From contig JAZNGZ010000095.1 in NCBI GenBank assembly GCA_045576735.1, forward strand, positions 1-64,000: 64,000 nucleotides of DNA, read 5' to 3'. Below are positions 43,075 to 51,091 of the stretch, piece by piece. The notes beneath the pieces were generated by a model that saw only the letters and a program-made list of their open reading frames with translations, was not told the origin of the DNA and ran no database searches. A program made the position numbers and the translations under genes. Within the stretch, counting starts at the first letter, position 1, and the number at the start of each line of letters is the position of its first letter. The DNA comes from RGIG4079 sp045576735 (GTDB lineage: Bacteria; Bacteroidota; Bacteroidia; Bacteroidales; Muribaculaceae).

Positions 43075-43908
43075 TCAATCGGCGTGATATTGAATGAGCC
43101 CCGGCATTGAGCTTTGAGAGATTTTGGTTATTTCCACTCCAAAATCAGAGGCTACTTGTTTCAAAATATCAGCATAAGTAATAGCTAAAGCACCTACAAA
43201 ACATATAGGCAATTCATTGTAATTATAAGCCGATATATTGCGTGTAAAAAAGCATTTAAATGCAGAATAAACCATTTGATACACATACTCACTATCGAGA
43301 TGTTCCGACAAGAAAAACGAATAATGAGAAAGAGTGCGATTAGGAAGTGGATTAGTATAAACCGCATCCATTATCTCATCGGGGGTGATATTGTATTTTT
43401 CAAAGAACTTATCACAAAGATTACTGGGGGCAATACCTTTGAGACAGTCACTTAAAAACATTTTTCCAAGATAGGCTCCACTCCCCTCGTCACCAAGAAT
43501 AAAACCAAGCGGGCGTACATTTTTCACTATTTTTTCGCCATCATAATAACACGAATTGGAACCTGTACCTAAAATACAAGCCAACCCAGCTTCTCGCACC
43601 AATAATCCGCGAGCAGCACCCAGCAAGTCACTCTGCACTGTTACCGGAGTTTTAAATTGTGCCACAAGCGAAGATTCCATAATCTTCGTTTTTTCAGCGT
43701 TTGCACAACCGGCCCCATAAAAAAACACATGTTCCCAACGACGACGAAAAAATTGCTCAGGCAGTTCCAAACGTATGCTATGAGATATTTCTCGACGTGT
43801 CTGAAAATATGGATTGAGACCTTGAGTAAAGGCTCGTTCTACAACTTTATCTCCATCAACAATCACCCACTCGGTGCGTGTAGAGCTACTATCGGCTATA
43901 ATTTTCAT
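43075..43908 (-). CDS. Second MurK-like amino-sugar kinase
   Basis: 277 residues, a paralogue of the kinase at 27877-28713: MKIIADSSSTRTEWVIV, ACILGTGSNSCYYDG and GDEGSGAYLG. All ASKHA loops are intact, though the first loop reads SSSTRTEW where the other has CGSTKIQW, so substrate or activity may differ. It should phosphorylate GlcNAc, MurNAc or a related sugar. It has its own promoter, outside the salvage operon, so the two kinases may be expressed under different conditions. Confidence 0.85.
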   Translation of the reverse strand: MKIIADSSSTRTEWVIVDGDKVVERAFTQGLNPYFQTRREISHSIRLELPEQFFRRRWEHVFFYGAGCANAEKTKIMESSLVAQFKTPVTVQSDLLGAARGLLVREAGLACILGTGSNSCYYDGEKIVKNVRPLGFILGDEGSGAYLGKMFLSDCLKGIAPSNLCDKFFEKYNITPDEIMDAVYTNPLPNRTLSHYSFFLSEHLDSEYVYQMVYSAFKCFFTRNISAYNYNELPICFVGALAITYADILKQVASDFGVEITKISQSSMPGLIQYHAD

Positions 43909-43963
43909 TACTAATAATGGTTTACTATCTATTACTCACTACATGAGCTAACTCACTAATTTG

Positions 43964-43994
43964 CAAATTTATAAAATATTTTCCATTTATACAA
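43964..43994 (-). promoter_or_regulatory. Promoter of the second kinase gene
   Basis: On the minus strand TTG (43994-43992), a 20-bp spacer and TAAATTTG (43971-43964), 55 bp before the ATG at 43908. Confidence 0.7.
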
Positions 43995-44039
43995 CTACAT
44001 TTTTAATCCTCTACTTCGACAATTGAGTGCGACATAAAA

Positions 44040-44068
44040 AAGTGCCGCCCCTATAAGGAACGGCACTT
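44040..44068 (-). terminator. Terminator of the amidase/propeller operon
   Basis: An 8-bp stem (AAGTGCCG with CGGCACTT) that, on the minus strand, continues into TTTTTTATG. It lies 23 bp after the stop at 44092. Confidence 0.85.
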
Positions 44069-44091
44069 GTCAAATATCAATCGTGAACGAA

Positions 44092-46590
44092 TTATCGGCT
44101 GATTGAAACTTTGTGAGTTGTAGTAGCTTCTTCGGTAACAACTTTCATGATATAAACACCTTGAGAAATTGTTTCAACATTAAGAGTTGAAGAATTTTCA
44201 ACTTCAGCTACTTTAGAGCCACGAACATTGAATAGTTCAAGTTTCTTGATTGCAGCAGGAGCTTCCACATTGAACACCTCATTTGCAGGGATAGGATAAA
44301 TGCGAACGGCATCAGCATCAGCTATTACACCATCAACACCACCTTCGTCAGCAGCACGTTTGATGAGGTTATCGATGTAGAATTCACCTTTTTGAGTGAT
44401 AGGACTTGTTACTTGAACCACTTTAATGTTGCTGAAGTTATAGTTATAACCAGCTTCAAGAGAGTTCAATTGAACTTCTTTGTATTCCCAACCGCGGAAG
44501 TTGAGGTCACAAAGTTTTTCATATTTAGTATCGGTACCTTGTGTTACACCAACCCAAAGTTCGTGGTTGTTGAAGTCACCATAAACGTGGAGACCGAGAA
44601 CATCACCCTTAGCATAAGTGCGAGATACAGTATCGGGAGCTACGAAGTTCCACACCACTTGACAGTCGTGATTGTCAGCGAAGCTATAAGAGAAGCGATT
44701 AGATGATTTATCGTAGAGATATTTAGCTGTACTCTTAGCACTTGTAGGTTTAGCAAGGTTGTTTACAGTATAAGTAGTATCATAAGTAAACAAATTAGCC
44801 ACGTTAAATCCTTCAAGAATTACACCTTCTTTTTCACCTGAAACGTCTTTAGCTGTGAAGTTAAGTGTTACATCGAGATTCATTGGAAGGTTTTCTTTGT
44901 CGCGCAATTCACCTGAGATAACGGCACGATAAGTTTCACCTACAGTCAAGTCGTTTTGCAACACAATCATTGCATTACCATAGCCATTTGACAATTGGTT
45001 AAATTTAGAGCTACGAGTATTGATTTTCAACTCATTGTTATTCTTGTCGTAAACTTTGATTTGGTTTTGGTAGTCAGAGTAATCGATAGTTTTGTCGAAA
45101 CGGAACTCAAATACAGGAGCATCGAAGTGAACAGCACCGCCATCAGCAGGATAATTATCTATCATTTCAAGACGGTTGCGACCGAGTGTTTTGAATTTGA
45201 ATTCAAAGTCAGCTCCAAGAGTTGGGTCGGCAGTATAAGTATCGGGAGTTTTAGCAGTTTTAGCCAATTTCACTGTATATTCAGTATCTGTTTCGAGAGA
45301 AAGAGTAGGAACAAATGAAACTTTGTGGAAAGAGTTGCTATATACGAAATAACCTTCAACAGCAGGAGTGATAGAGAATGCTTCTTCGAAAGCTGCTTCA
45401 TCGATGTCATAATTGAATTCGAAGTCAATAGTTGAAGCACAGCTCACTGCAGCGCCATCTTGACCAATAGGACCATAAGAGTTGATAGTCAATTTTTCAG
45501 GACGTTTGTAGCACACTGGCATATCTTGGTAAGTAACCTCATCGGCCACAACAGTAACCTTAGCTTCTTCTGAATAATAGTTGTCGTGAGAAACTACCAC
45601 TGTATATTCACCTGGAGTGATGTTACGGAACACGAAAACACCATTAAAGTCTTTATCGGTAGTACGTTCTTGAACTACATTGCCTTGAGCATCAAGCAAT
45701 TTTACGTTAGCGCCATTGATAGCAGCGTTTTTGTCACGACCTAGGTAAGTAAATGTAGTGGGATAAGTAAATTCACGAAGGTTGTGATTGTCATAAACCA
45801 CACCGGCAACGTTACCTGTTACGAAACGATCTTCAGTATCGAAGTGAATCATTACGGCTTTAGCAAAATACCAAGCTTCGAGCCAGTTATAGTCATCGTT
45901 CATCAAGCGGTGAGCTTGTGGACGGTGTTCGTGCATACCACCTTCTGATAGCATACCAACACCATGAAGGTTACGCAATACACCAAGGCTATAGCCAAGA
46001 AGGTCAACGTCAGCAGTTACACGGCCTGGATTAGTTGTTCCTGTTTGACCTTTATAGTTAACCCAGTTAGAATAAACACTAGTGTTAAACACTTCGTTAA
46101 CCACTTCACTGAGTTTTTTGTTTTCTTCTTTATAAGTAGTAACTTGACCTGTCCAGTCGTCAATTTTTCCACCTTTGTGATAAATCATCAAAGGATAGTT
46201 AACACCTTCACCCGCATTTGAGTGAATAGAGAAGAAACAGTCGGCACCAAGGTTGTTAGCCACATATGCACGAGTTGCCAAACCTGGTTCATCGGGTATA
46301 CCGTCACCATCTACTTCATTATAATTATTATGAGTACGAGTAATGTGAACATCTACTCCGAGAGAATCAAGTATAGCTTGCAAATAAAGACCTTTTACAA
46401 GGTTACTCTTAGACTCCCAGTACCCATCGGTAGAATTTTGTTCATAAGGATAAATTTTGATAGGACGGTCGTCACCATCATATCCACCGTGCCCCGGGTC
46501 AATAACCACAGTGAGGTCACTCATTTTTCTAGCTTGAACGGCGGTTGTAGCCACCAAAGCTGCTAATATTATAAATAATATGCGTTTCAT
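44092..46590 (-). CDS. T9SS-secreted N-acetylmuramoyl-L-alanine amidase (copy B)
   Basis: 832 residues. After a signal peptide (about 20 residues) comes an Amidase_3 domain (about 25-255) with zinc ligands His34 (IDPGHGG), Glu59 (YWESKSN) and His123 (SIHSNAG) and catalytic Glu216 (LSEGGMHEH). It cuts the bond between MurNAc and the stem peptide. A carboxypeptidase-regulatory-like domain, Ig-like domains (EFNYDIDEAAFEEAFSITP style) and a carbohydrate-binding-like region follow. The end (VRIYPIPANEVFNVE to HKVSISR) is a T9SS type A sorting domain, so the protein should reach the cell surface. It begins 2 bp after propeller gene B. Paralogue of 47456-49870. Confidence 0.93.
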   Translation of the reverse strand: MKRILFIILAALVATTAVQARKMSDLTVVIDPGHGGYDGDDRPIKIYPYEQNSTDGYWESKSNLVKGLYLQAILDSLGVDVHITRTHNNYNEVDGDGIPDEPGLATRAYVANNLGADCFFSIHSNAGEGVNYPLMIYHKGGKIDDWTGQVTTYKEENKKLSEVVNEVFNTSVYSNWVNYKGQTGTTNPGRVTADVDLLGYSLGVLRNLHGVGMLSEGGMHEHRPQAHRLMNDDYNWLEAWYFAKAVMIHFDTEDRFVTGNVAGVVYDNHNLREFTYPTTFTYLGRDKNAAINGANVKLLDAQGNVVQERTTDKDFNGVFVFRNITPGEYTVVVSHDNYYSEEAKVTVVADEVTYQDMPVCYKRPEKLTINSYGPIGQDGAAVSCASTIDFEFNYDIDEAAFEEAFSITPAVEGYFVYSNSFHKVSFVPTLSLETDTEYTVKLAKTAKTPDTYTADPTLGADFEFKFKTLGRNRLEMIDNYPADGGAVHFDAPVFEFRFDKTIDYSDYQNQIKVYDKNNNELKINTRSSKFNQLSNGYGNAMIVLQNDLTVGETYRAVISGELRDKENLPMNLDVTLNFTAKDVSGEKEGVILEGFNVANLFTYDTTYTVNNLAKPTSAKSTAKYLYDKSSNRFSYSFADNHDCQVVWNFVAPDTVSRTYAKGDVLGLHVYGDFNNHELWVGVTQGTDTKYEKLCDLNFRGWEYKEVQLNSLEAGYNYNFSNIKVVQVTSPITQKGEFYIDNLIKRAADEGGVDGVIADADAVRIYPIPANEVFNVEAPAAIKKLELFNVRGSKVAEVENSSTLNVETISQGVYIMKVVTEEATTTHKVSISR

Positions 46591-46592
46591 CG

Positions 46593-47435
46593 TTATTCAG
46601 TTATTTTAATATTCATAATAAACATTTCGCCGCCTTCAGTAGTATAAACTACTTTATCTTTGGTAGCAGTTACACCATTAACGATTGAAGATCCGTCGGT
46701 CAAATCAATCACCTTACCTGATTCAATGTCGATAGCGATAACTTTAGACTTAGTCACTACATAACCATCATCTTCAGTGTACAAAGCCACTACATAAGAA
46801 TCACCAGCCCAACATGGGAATTCAGCGCGTGAAGCCAAGAATTTAGCTTTTGTACCATCAAGTTCTGACACAAACAAGCCTGAATAAACTTCGGTAAACA
46901 CTAATTTAGAGTTAGATGGAGAAACTGAAGCCCAAAGGTAGCGATAACCGCTTTCGATGGGGTTGATTGTTTGTTTTTTACCATCTAAAGACACTTCAAT
47001 TGCTTGAGTTCTTGCCGCTCCATAAGCATATGTTTTACCTACGAATTGACGAGTGTCAACATTGCCACGTGAAGGTTCAAGCAATTGCACTTTTTCACCG
47101 GTTGTCAAGTCATAGCTTTTCACATCGCGACGAATTAGACCATCAACCTTTACAATTGAACGATAGATTACTGATTTACCATCGGCCGAGAATGCGGGGT
47201 CAAAACCAGTTCCTTGAGCATCGTCAATCAATGTAACTTCACTTGATGACAAGTCTAATGACTTAAGTCCATCATGGTCGCTTGTTGTAAACAACACTTT
47301 TGACCCATCGGGACTCAACACCGGATAATAGCCCTTAACATCGAGCTTTTCGGTAGAAACAACAGAGAGGTCGGCTGCACTCATAGAAGCGCACACACTC
47401 AATGCTGCCATTAAAATCCAAGATTTTGCTTTCAT
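46593..47435 (-). CDS. Exported PD40 beta-propeller protein (copy B)
   Basis: 280 residues with a signal peptide (ILMAALSVCASMSAA) and several TolB/PD40-type blades (LSPDGSKVLFTTSDHDG, FSADGKSVIYRS). It is small for a full propeller, about five or six blades, and has no other domain. It may bind peptide or sugar, or chaperone the amidase encoded 2 bp downstream. It is paralogous to 49888-50781, which sits in the same position before the other amidase. Confidence 0.85.
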   Translation of the reverse strand: MKAKSWILMAALSVCASMSAADLSVVSTEKLDVKGYYPVLSPDGSKVLFTTSDHDGLKSLDLSSSEVTLIDDAQGTGFDPAFSADGKSVIYRSIVKVDGLIRRDVKSYDLTTGEKVQLLEPSRGNVDTRQFVGKTYAYGAARTQAIEVSLDGKKQTINPIESGYRYLWASVSPSNSKLVFTEVYSGLFVSELDGTKAKFLASRAEFPCWAGDSYVVALYTEDDGYVVTKSKVIAIDIESGKVIDLTDGSSIVNGVTATKDKVVYTTEGGEMFIMNIKITE

Positions 47436-47455
47436 TTTGTTATTATTTTATGTAA

Positions 47456-49870
47456 TTAATGTTTTACTACTACTTTTTTCAATTCGCTTGTGCCACCAAC
47501 AAAGATTCTGAAGAAGTAAACACCATCAGCGATTTCGCTAACATTAAGCACATTGCCATCGGCTGTTGCGATAACTGTGCCATTCATGCCAATAAGTTCA
47601 ACTTTGTCAATCAAGCCGTCGGCATTAGCGATGAGATATTCCGATGCTGGGTTAGGATAAACTGTTACAGTTGTCATTGTTTCAATGCTTTCCACTCCTA
47701 CAGCACCATCTTTAATGTAGCTGATATTATCTAATTTAAATTCACCCTTACGGCTCATCAAGCTTGGTGTTTGCACCATCTTCACACCCGATAGTTGATA
47801 TTCTTTTTCACCTTCGAGCATTGTCAACGGCACTTCAAAATAACGCCAACCGAGGAAGTCTAACTTGCCAACAGGAATATATTTCACATCTTCGGGAGCG
47901 ATTGCTTCGAGATATACTTCGTTAGCGGTGAGGTCGCCATATACATGCACACCCACTGCATCTACATTTGTCATTTTAGCATCAGCAAGAGCCGAACGAG
48001 ATAACAACATTTCGCTACCTTCAGTTGCAGGGAATTCATACATCACATTCACACACGATGTGCCAAACAACTTGTTTGTAGCATCTTTTTTGATTGACAC
48101 TGTATCAACATCAACCGAACCTTGGCTATTCAATGCATATAGAGTTGCATCTTCCATATCTTCTATAATGCTGTCGGGCTTTTCTGTTCCTGCATCTACA
48201 GCAGTAAAGTGCACCACTACACTATCTTGCAAAGGAATTCCGTCTTTATCGGCAATTTCGTTTGAAAGAGTCATTTTATAAGTATTACCCACAGTCAAAT
48301 CTTTTGTGAAAGGAATGCGGAAGAAACCATATTCAGCACCAAGTTTACTGTAAGTCATTTTACGATTATTAAGAGCCACCTTTGTGCCGGTTGAATCCAC
48401 AATTGAGATTTGTTTGAGGATTGGAGTCACGTTAGGCAACTTATCAAAACGCACTTCAATAGCAGGATTGTCAAAGTGAACTTTTTCGCCATCTTTAGGG
48501 AATTGACCAATGATTGACATATAGTTGCGGTCGGCAGTAAAGAATGACAATTCAAATGGGGCTTCCATTGCCATGCCACCTGCATGTTTTGCCGATGCGT
48601 CAAGACGCGCTGTATAAACAGTGCTTGTTTGGTATGTTTGTGTTGGAGTGAAAATCATGCGAAGGTTATTGTTTTCCCATGTTATTTCACCGGGGATTTC
48701 GGGAGTGATTGAGAATGCAGCCTCAACACTTGCTGTATCCATGTCCCAATTAAAATCAAGAACAACAGGAGTGTTACAAAGCACACCGGGGTCACCTTCT
48801 TTCCATACAGGTGAATATGTTTCCACTACCGGCGCAGTATTGCGTATTTTGTTAAGCTTGAGATTCACATAAGTGATTTCATCGGCAGTCACTTCAACCA
48901 TTGTTGATGTTTCGTAATGACGATTACCACTCACCTTCATCATATATTTGCCTGGCTCAACTTTACGGAACGCATAGATACCGTTAAGAATCATATCGCT
49001 ATATGTTTCTTGCAATTTAGTTGTGCCGGTTTCGTCCCATAATGAAATATATGCTGTGTCAACTGTTTCAAGTTGGTCATCACCAATCATTTTGAAGTCA
49101 CCCACGCGAGGGAAGCGAGAGTCGTTCAAACGACCTGCGATTGCGCCATATGATACACCGGGAAGTGAATAATGATCATCAACCGCTTTACGGAAATTCC
49201 ATGCTTCAATCCATTTGTAATCAAGACTCATCAAACGATAAGTTTCGGGGATATAATCGTGGAAAGAGCCTTCAGAGAGAGCTCCGGGGATAGTGAGTTT
49301 ACGCAACACCCCATAACCTTGAGTACCCCATGTTGGTTGGAATGACCAGTCACCACGCACGTTAGTGTTTGTAGATGTCCATATTGTGGCACCGTTAGTC
49401 AATAGGTTTACATCAATATTTGTAGCCCACACCTTTGCTTCGGGATAAACCGGTTCGTTATCGTAACCACGGAAGAAGATAATAGGGAAATTCACACGGT
49501 TTGATGTACCGGTAGCATTTGAGTGGATAGAGAGGAACAAGTCGGAACCGGCAGCATTAGCCAAACGTCCGATAGTTTCCAATCCTAGGTCATCGGCACT
49601 TGTGTTAGTCACACGCGACATCACCACATTCACGCCAAGGTCTTGCAACATATCGCGCAAGAAGAAACCTTTGTGCATGTTAGAGTTTGATTCCCAGAAA
49701 CCCGAGGTATCCCCTTCGGCATATGGATAAATCACCACGTTACGGTCGTTAGCCGCATCGTGACCACCATGACCGGGATTAATATAGATAATGAGGTCAC
49801 TATAATCTTTTGCCATAGCAGCAATCGAAGCCAATGCAGCGATTGTAAATGCAATAAATTTCTTTTTCAT
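47456..49870 (-). CDS. T9SS-secreted N-acetylmuramoyl-L-alanine amidase (copy A)
   Basis: 804 residues built as copy B: signal peptide, Amidase_3 domain with His34 (INPGHGG), Glu60 (FWESNSN), His116 (SIHSNAT) and the catalytic Glu in ALSEGSFHD, then a regulatory-like beta domain, Ig-like repeats and a T9SS sorting domain (VTVYPNPASEYLIANADG to KKVVVKH). Active-site residues are complete. It lies 17 bp after propeller gene A and 20 bp before propeller gene B. Sequence identity to copy B is moderate, so the duplication is not recent. Confidence 0.93.
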   Translation of the reverse strand: MKKKFIAFTIAALASIAAMAKDYSDLIIYINPGHGGHDAANDRNVVIYPYAEGDTSGFWESNSNMHKGFFLRDMLQDLGVNVVMSRVTNTSADDLGLETIGRLANAAGSDLFLSIHSNATGTSNRVNFPIIFFRGYDNEPVYPEAKVWATNIDVNLLTNGATIWTSTNTNVRGDWSFQPTWGTQGYGVLRKLTIPGALSEGSFHDYIPETYRLMSLDYKWIEAWNFRKAVDDHYSLPGVSYGAIAGRLNDSRFPRVGDFKMIGDDQLETVDTAYISLWDETGTTKLQETYSDMILNGIYAFRKVEPGKYMMKVSGNRHYETSTMVEVTADEITYVNLKLNKIRNTAPVVETYSPVWKEGDPGVLCNTPVVLDFNWDMDTASVEAAFSITPEIPGEITWENNNLRMIFTPTQTYQTSTVYTARLDASAKHAGGMAMEAPFELSFFTADRNYMSIIGQFPKDGEKVHFDNPAIEVRFDKLPNVTPILKQISIVDSTGTKVALNNRKMTYSKLGAEYGFFRIPFTKDLTVGNTYKMTLSNEIADKDGIPLQDSVVVHFTAVDAGTEKPDSIIEDMEDATLYALNSQGSVDVDTVSIKKDATNKLFGTSCVNVMYEFPATEGSEMLLSRSALADAKMTNVDAVGVHVYGDLTANEVYLEAIAPEDVKYIPVGKLDFLGWRYFEVPLTMLEGEKEYQLSGVKMVQTPSLMSRKGEFKLDNISYIKDGAVGVESIETMTTVTVYPNPASEYLIANADGLIDKVELIGMNGTVIATADGNVLNVSEIADGVYFFRIFVGGTSELKKVVVKH

Positions 49871-49887
49871 ATCTTGTGCCTCCTATC

Positions 49888-50781
49888 TTATTTAAGTTTG
49901 ATATTCATTTGATAAAGACGTCCGTCGATTGTAGCATACACAATCTTACCGGCATCAAACGATGCTGTTGGGTTCATTGTCATCGACTCAGGCTTTGTGA
50001 GGGCTTGGAATTGAGTGCCGTCGACCGAGAGAAGAACAATTTGAGAAGAACGATAATTGTGACCATCGTTTGTAGCGTTCATTGCCACAATGTGGTCATT
50101 ACCATACCAAACAGGAGCTTCAAAGTTACCGGGAGTTGAAAGGATATTACCATTAAGGTCGGTAATAACGATTCCGAAACCGGCTGCAAAGAACATTACT
50201 TTGTTTCCGTCGGGAGAAAGTGACGACCAAATATAACCTGCGCTATTTGCCACAGGAGAATATGCCTTCTCTACCCCATTCTTGGCGATGATGAGGCTTG
50301 TTCCTTCGGTGCGCACACGAGTCGCTTTATTGTCGGTAACGAGCAAATCACCATCAACTGTAGTGGCAAAACCTTTAGTGGTAGCAACAGGGCGACTAAT
50401 CACACGTCCTTGTTTTGACACTTCGATTGTTTGACGTGAAGCGATGTCGTATTTTTTCACTTGACGCATATTGCGATTGTTTTGCAATGTTTGTGTCACG
50501 AAATAAATTTCTTTTCCATCGGGAGAGAATGAAGCGTCGAGCCCTGCACGAGCTTCGGCACTTACTTTTACAACAACATTGTCATTGAAATCATACAAGC
50601 GCAAGCCGGTATAATCACATTCCGAAAATAGTAGTTGAGAGCCGTCGGCACTAAGCACCGGGTTGTGCATTTCGCTCTCCACTCCTTTGAGCAGAGGTGT
50701 CACCGACTCTACATCGGCAATCTGAGCCTTCATCGTTACGATGCCGGCAAATGCCATGATAGTGAGTAACAGTTTTTTCAT
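49888..50781 (-). CDS. Exported PD40 beta-propeller protein (copy A)
   Basis: 297 residues, signal peptide (LLLTIMAFAGIVTMKAQ), blades such as LSADGSQLLFSECDYTG, FSPDGKEIYFVTQTL and LSPDGNKVMFFAAGFG. First gene of the four-gene operon (propeller A, amidase A, propeller B, amidase B). It is divergent from copy B but of the same length and architecture. The constant pairing with an amidase suggests a shared task, for example binding or presenting muropeptides; this is inference. Confidence 0.85.
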   Translation of the reverse strand: MKKLLLTIMAFAGIVTMKAQIADVESVTPLLKGVESEMHNPVLSADGSQLLFSECDYTGLRLYDFNDNVVVKVSAEARAGLDASFSPDGKEIYFVTQTLQNNRNMRQVKKYDIASRQTIEVSKQGRVISRPVATTKGFATTVDGDLLVTDNKATRVRTEGTSLIIAKNGVEKAYSPVANSAGYIWSSLSPDGNKVMFFAAGFGIVITDLNGNILSTPGNFEAPVWYGNDHIVAMNATNDGHNYRSSQIVLLSVDGTQFQALTKPESMTMNPTASFDAGKIVYATIDGRLYQMNIKLK

Positions 50782-50839
50782 ATAAATTGGTATTATAAAG
50801 TTATTTTATTTCTATGTTAGTCAATTGGTTAGCATCTCA

Positions 50840-50909
50840 CAAATATACACCAAGACATTCCGAACGAGCACAATCATTCGAATTTAAAGTGTATATTCGC
50901 ACAAAGATA
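50840..50909 (-). promoter_or_regulatory. Two candidate promoters of the amidase operon
   Basis: On the minus strand TATATTTG (50847-50840, with TTG at 50873-50871) and TATCTTTG (50909-50902) both match TAnnTTTG exactly, 58 and 120 bp before the ATG at 50781. The 310-bp gap holds these and the upstream terminator, and nothing else that I can see. Confidence 0.6.
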
Positions 50910-51025
50910 ATAATAATTATCGAAAATAACCGACTTGAATTATGGATTTTTTGGGCACAATTATCTAAAATTTTGCTAATTTTCCCCATTAACAAATCTA
51001 TCGTTATTCACATATACAAAACAAA

Positions 51026-51065
51026 AGCCGATGACTTCGCAAATACAATTACGAGTCCATCGGCT
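51026..51065 (-). terminator. Terminator of the phosphodiester-glycosidase pair
   Basis: A stem AGCCGATG/CATCGGCT extended imperfectly inwards (ACTTCG with CGAGTC); on the minus strand it is followed by TTTGTTTTG. It lies 26 bp after the stop at 51092. Confidence 0.75.
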
Positions 51066-51091
51066 ATGTTATAAAACCCTTAAATATCTAA

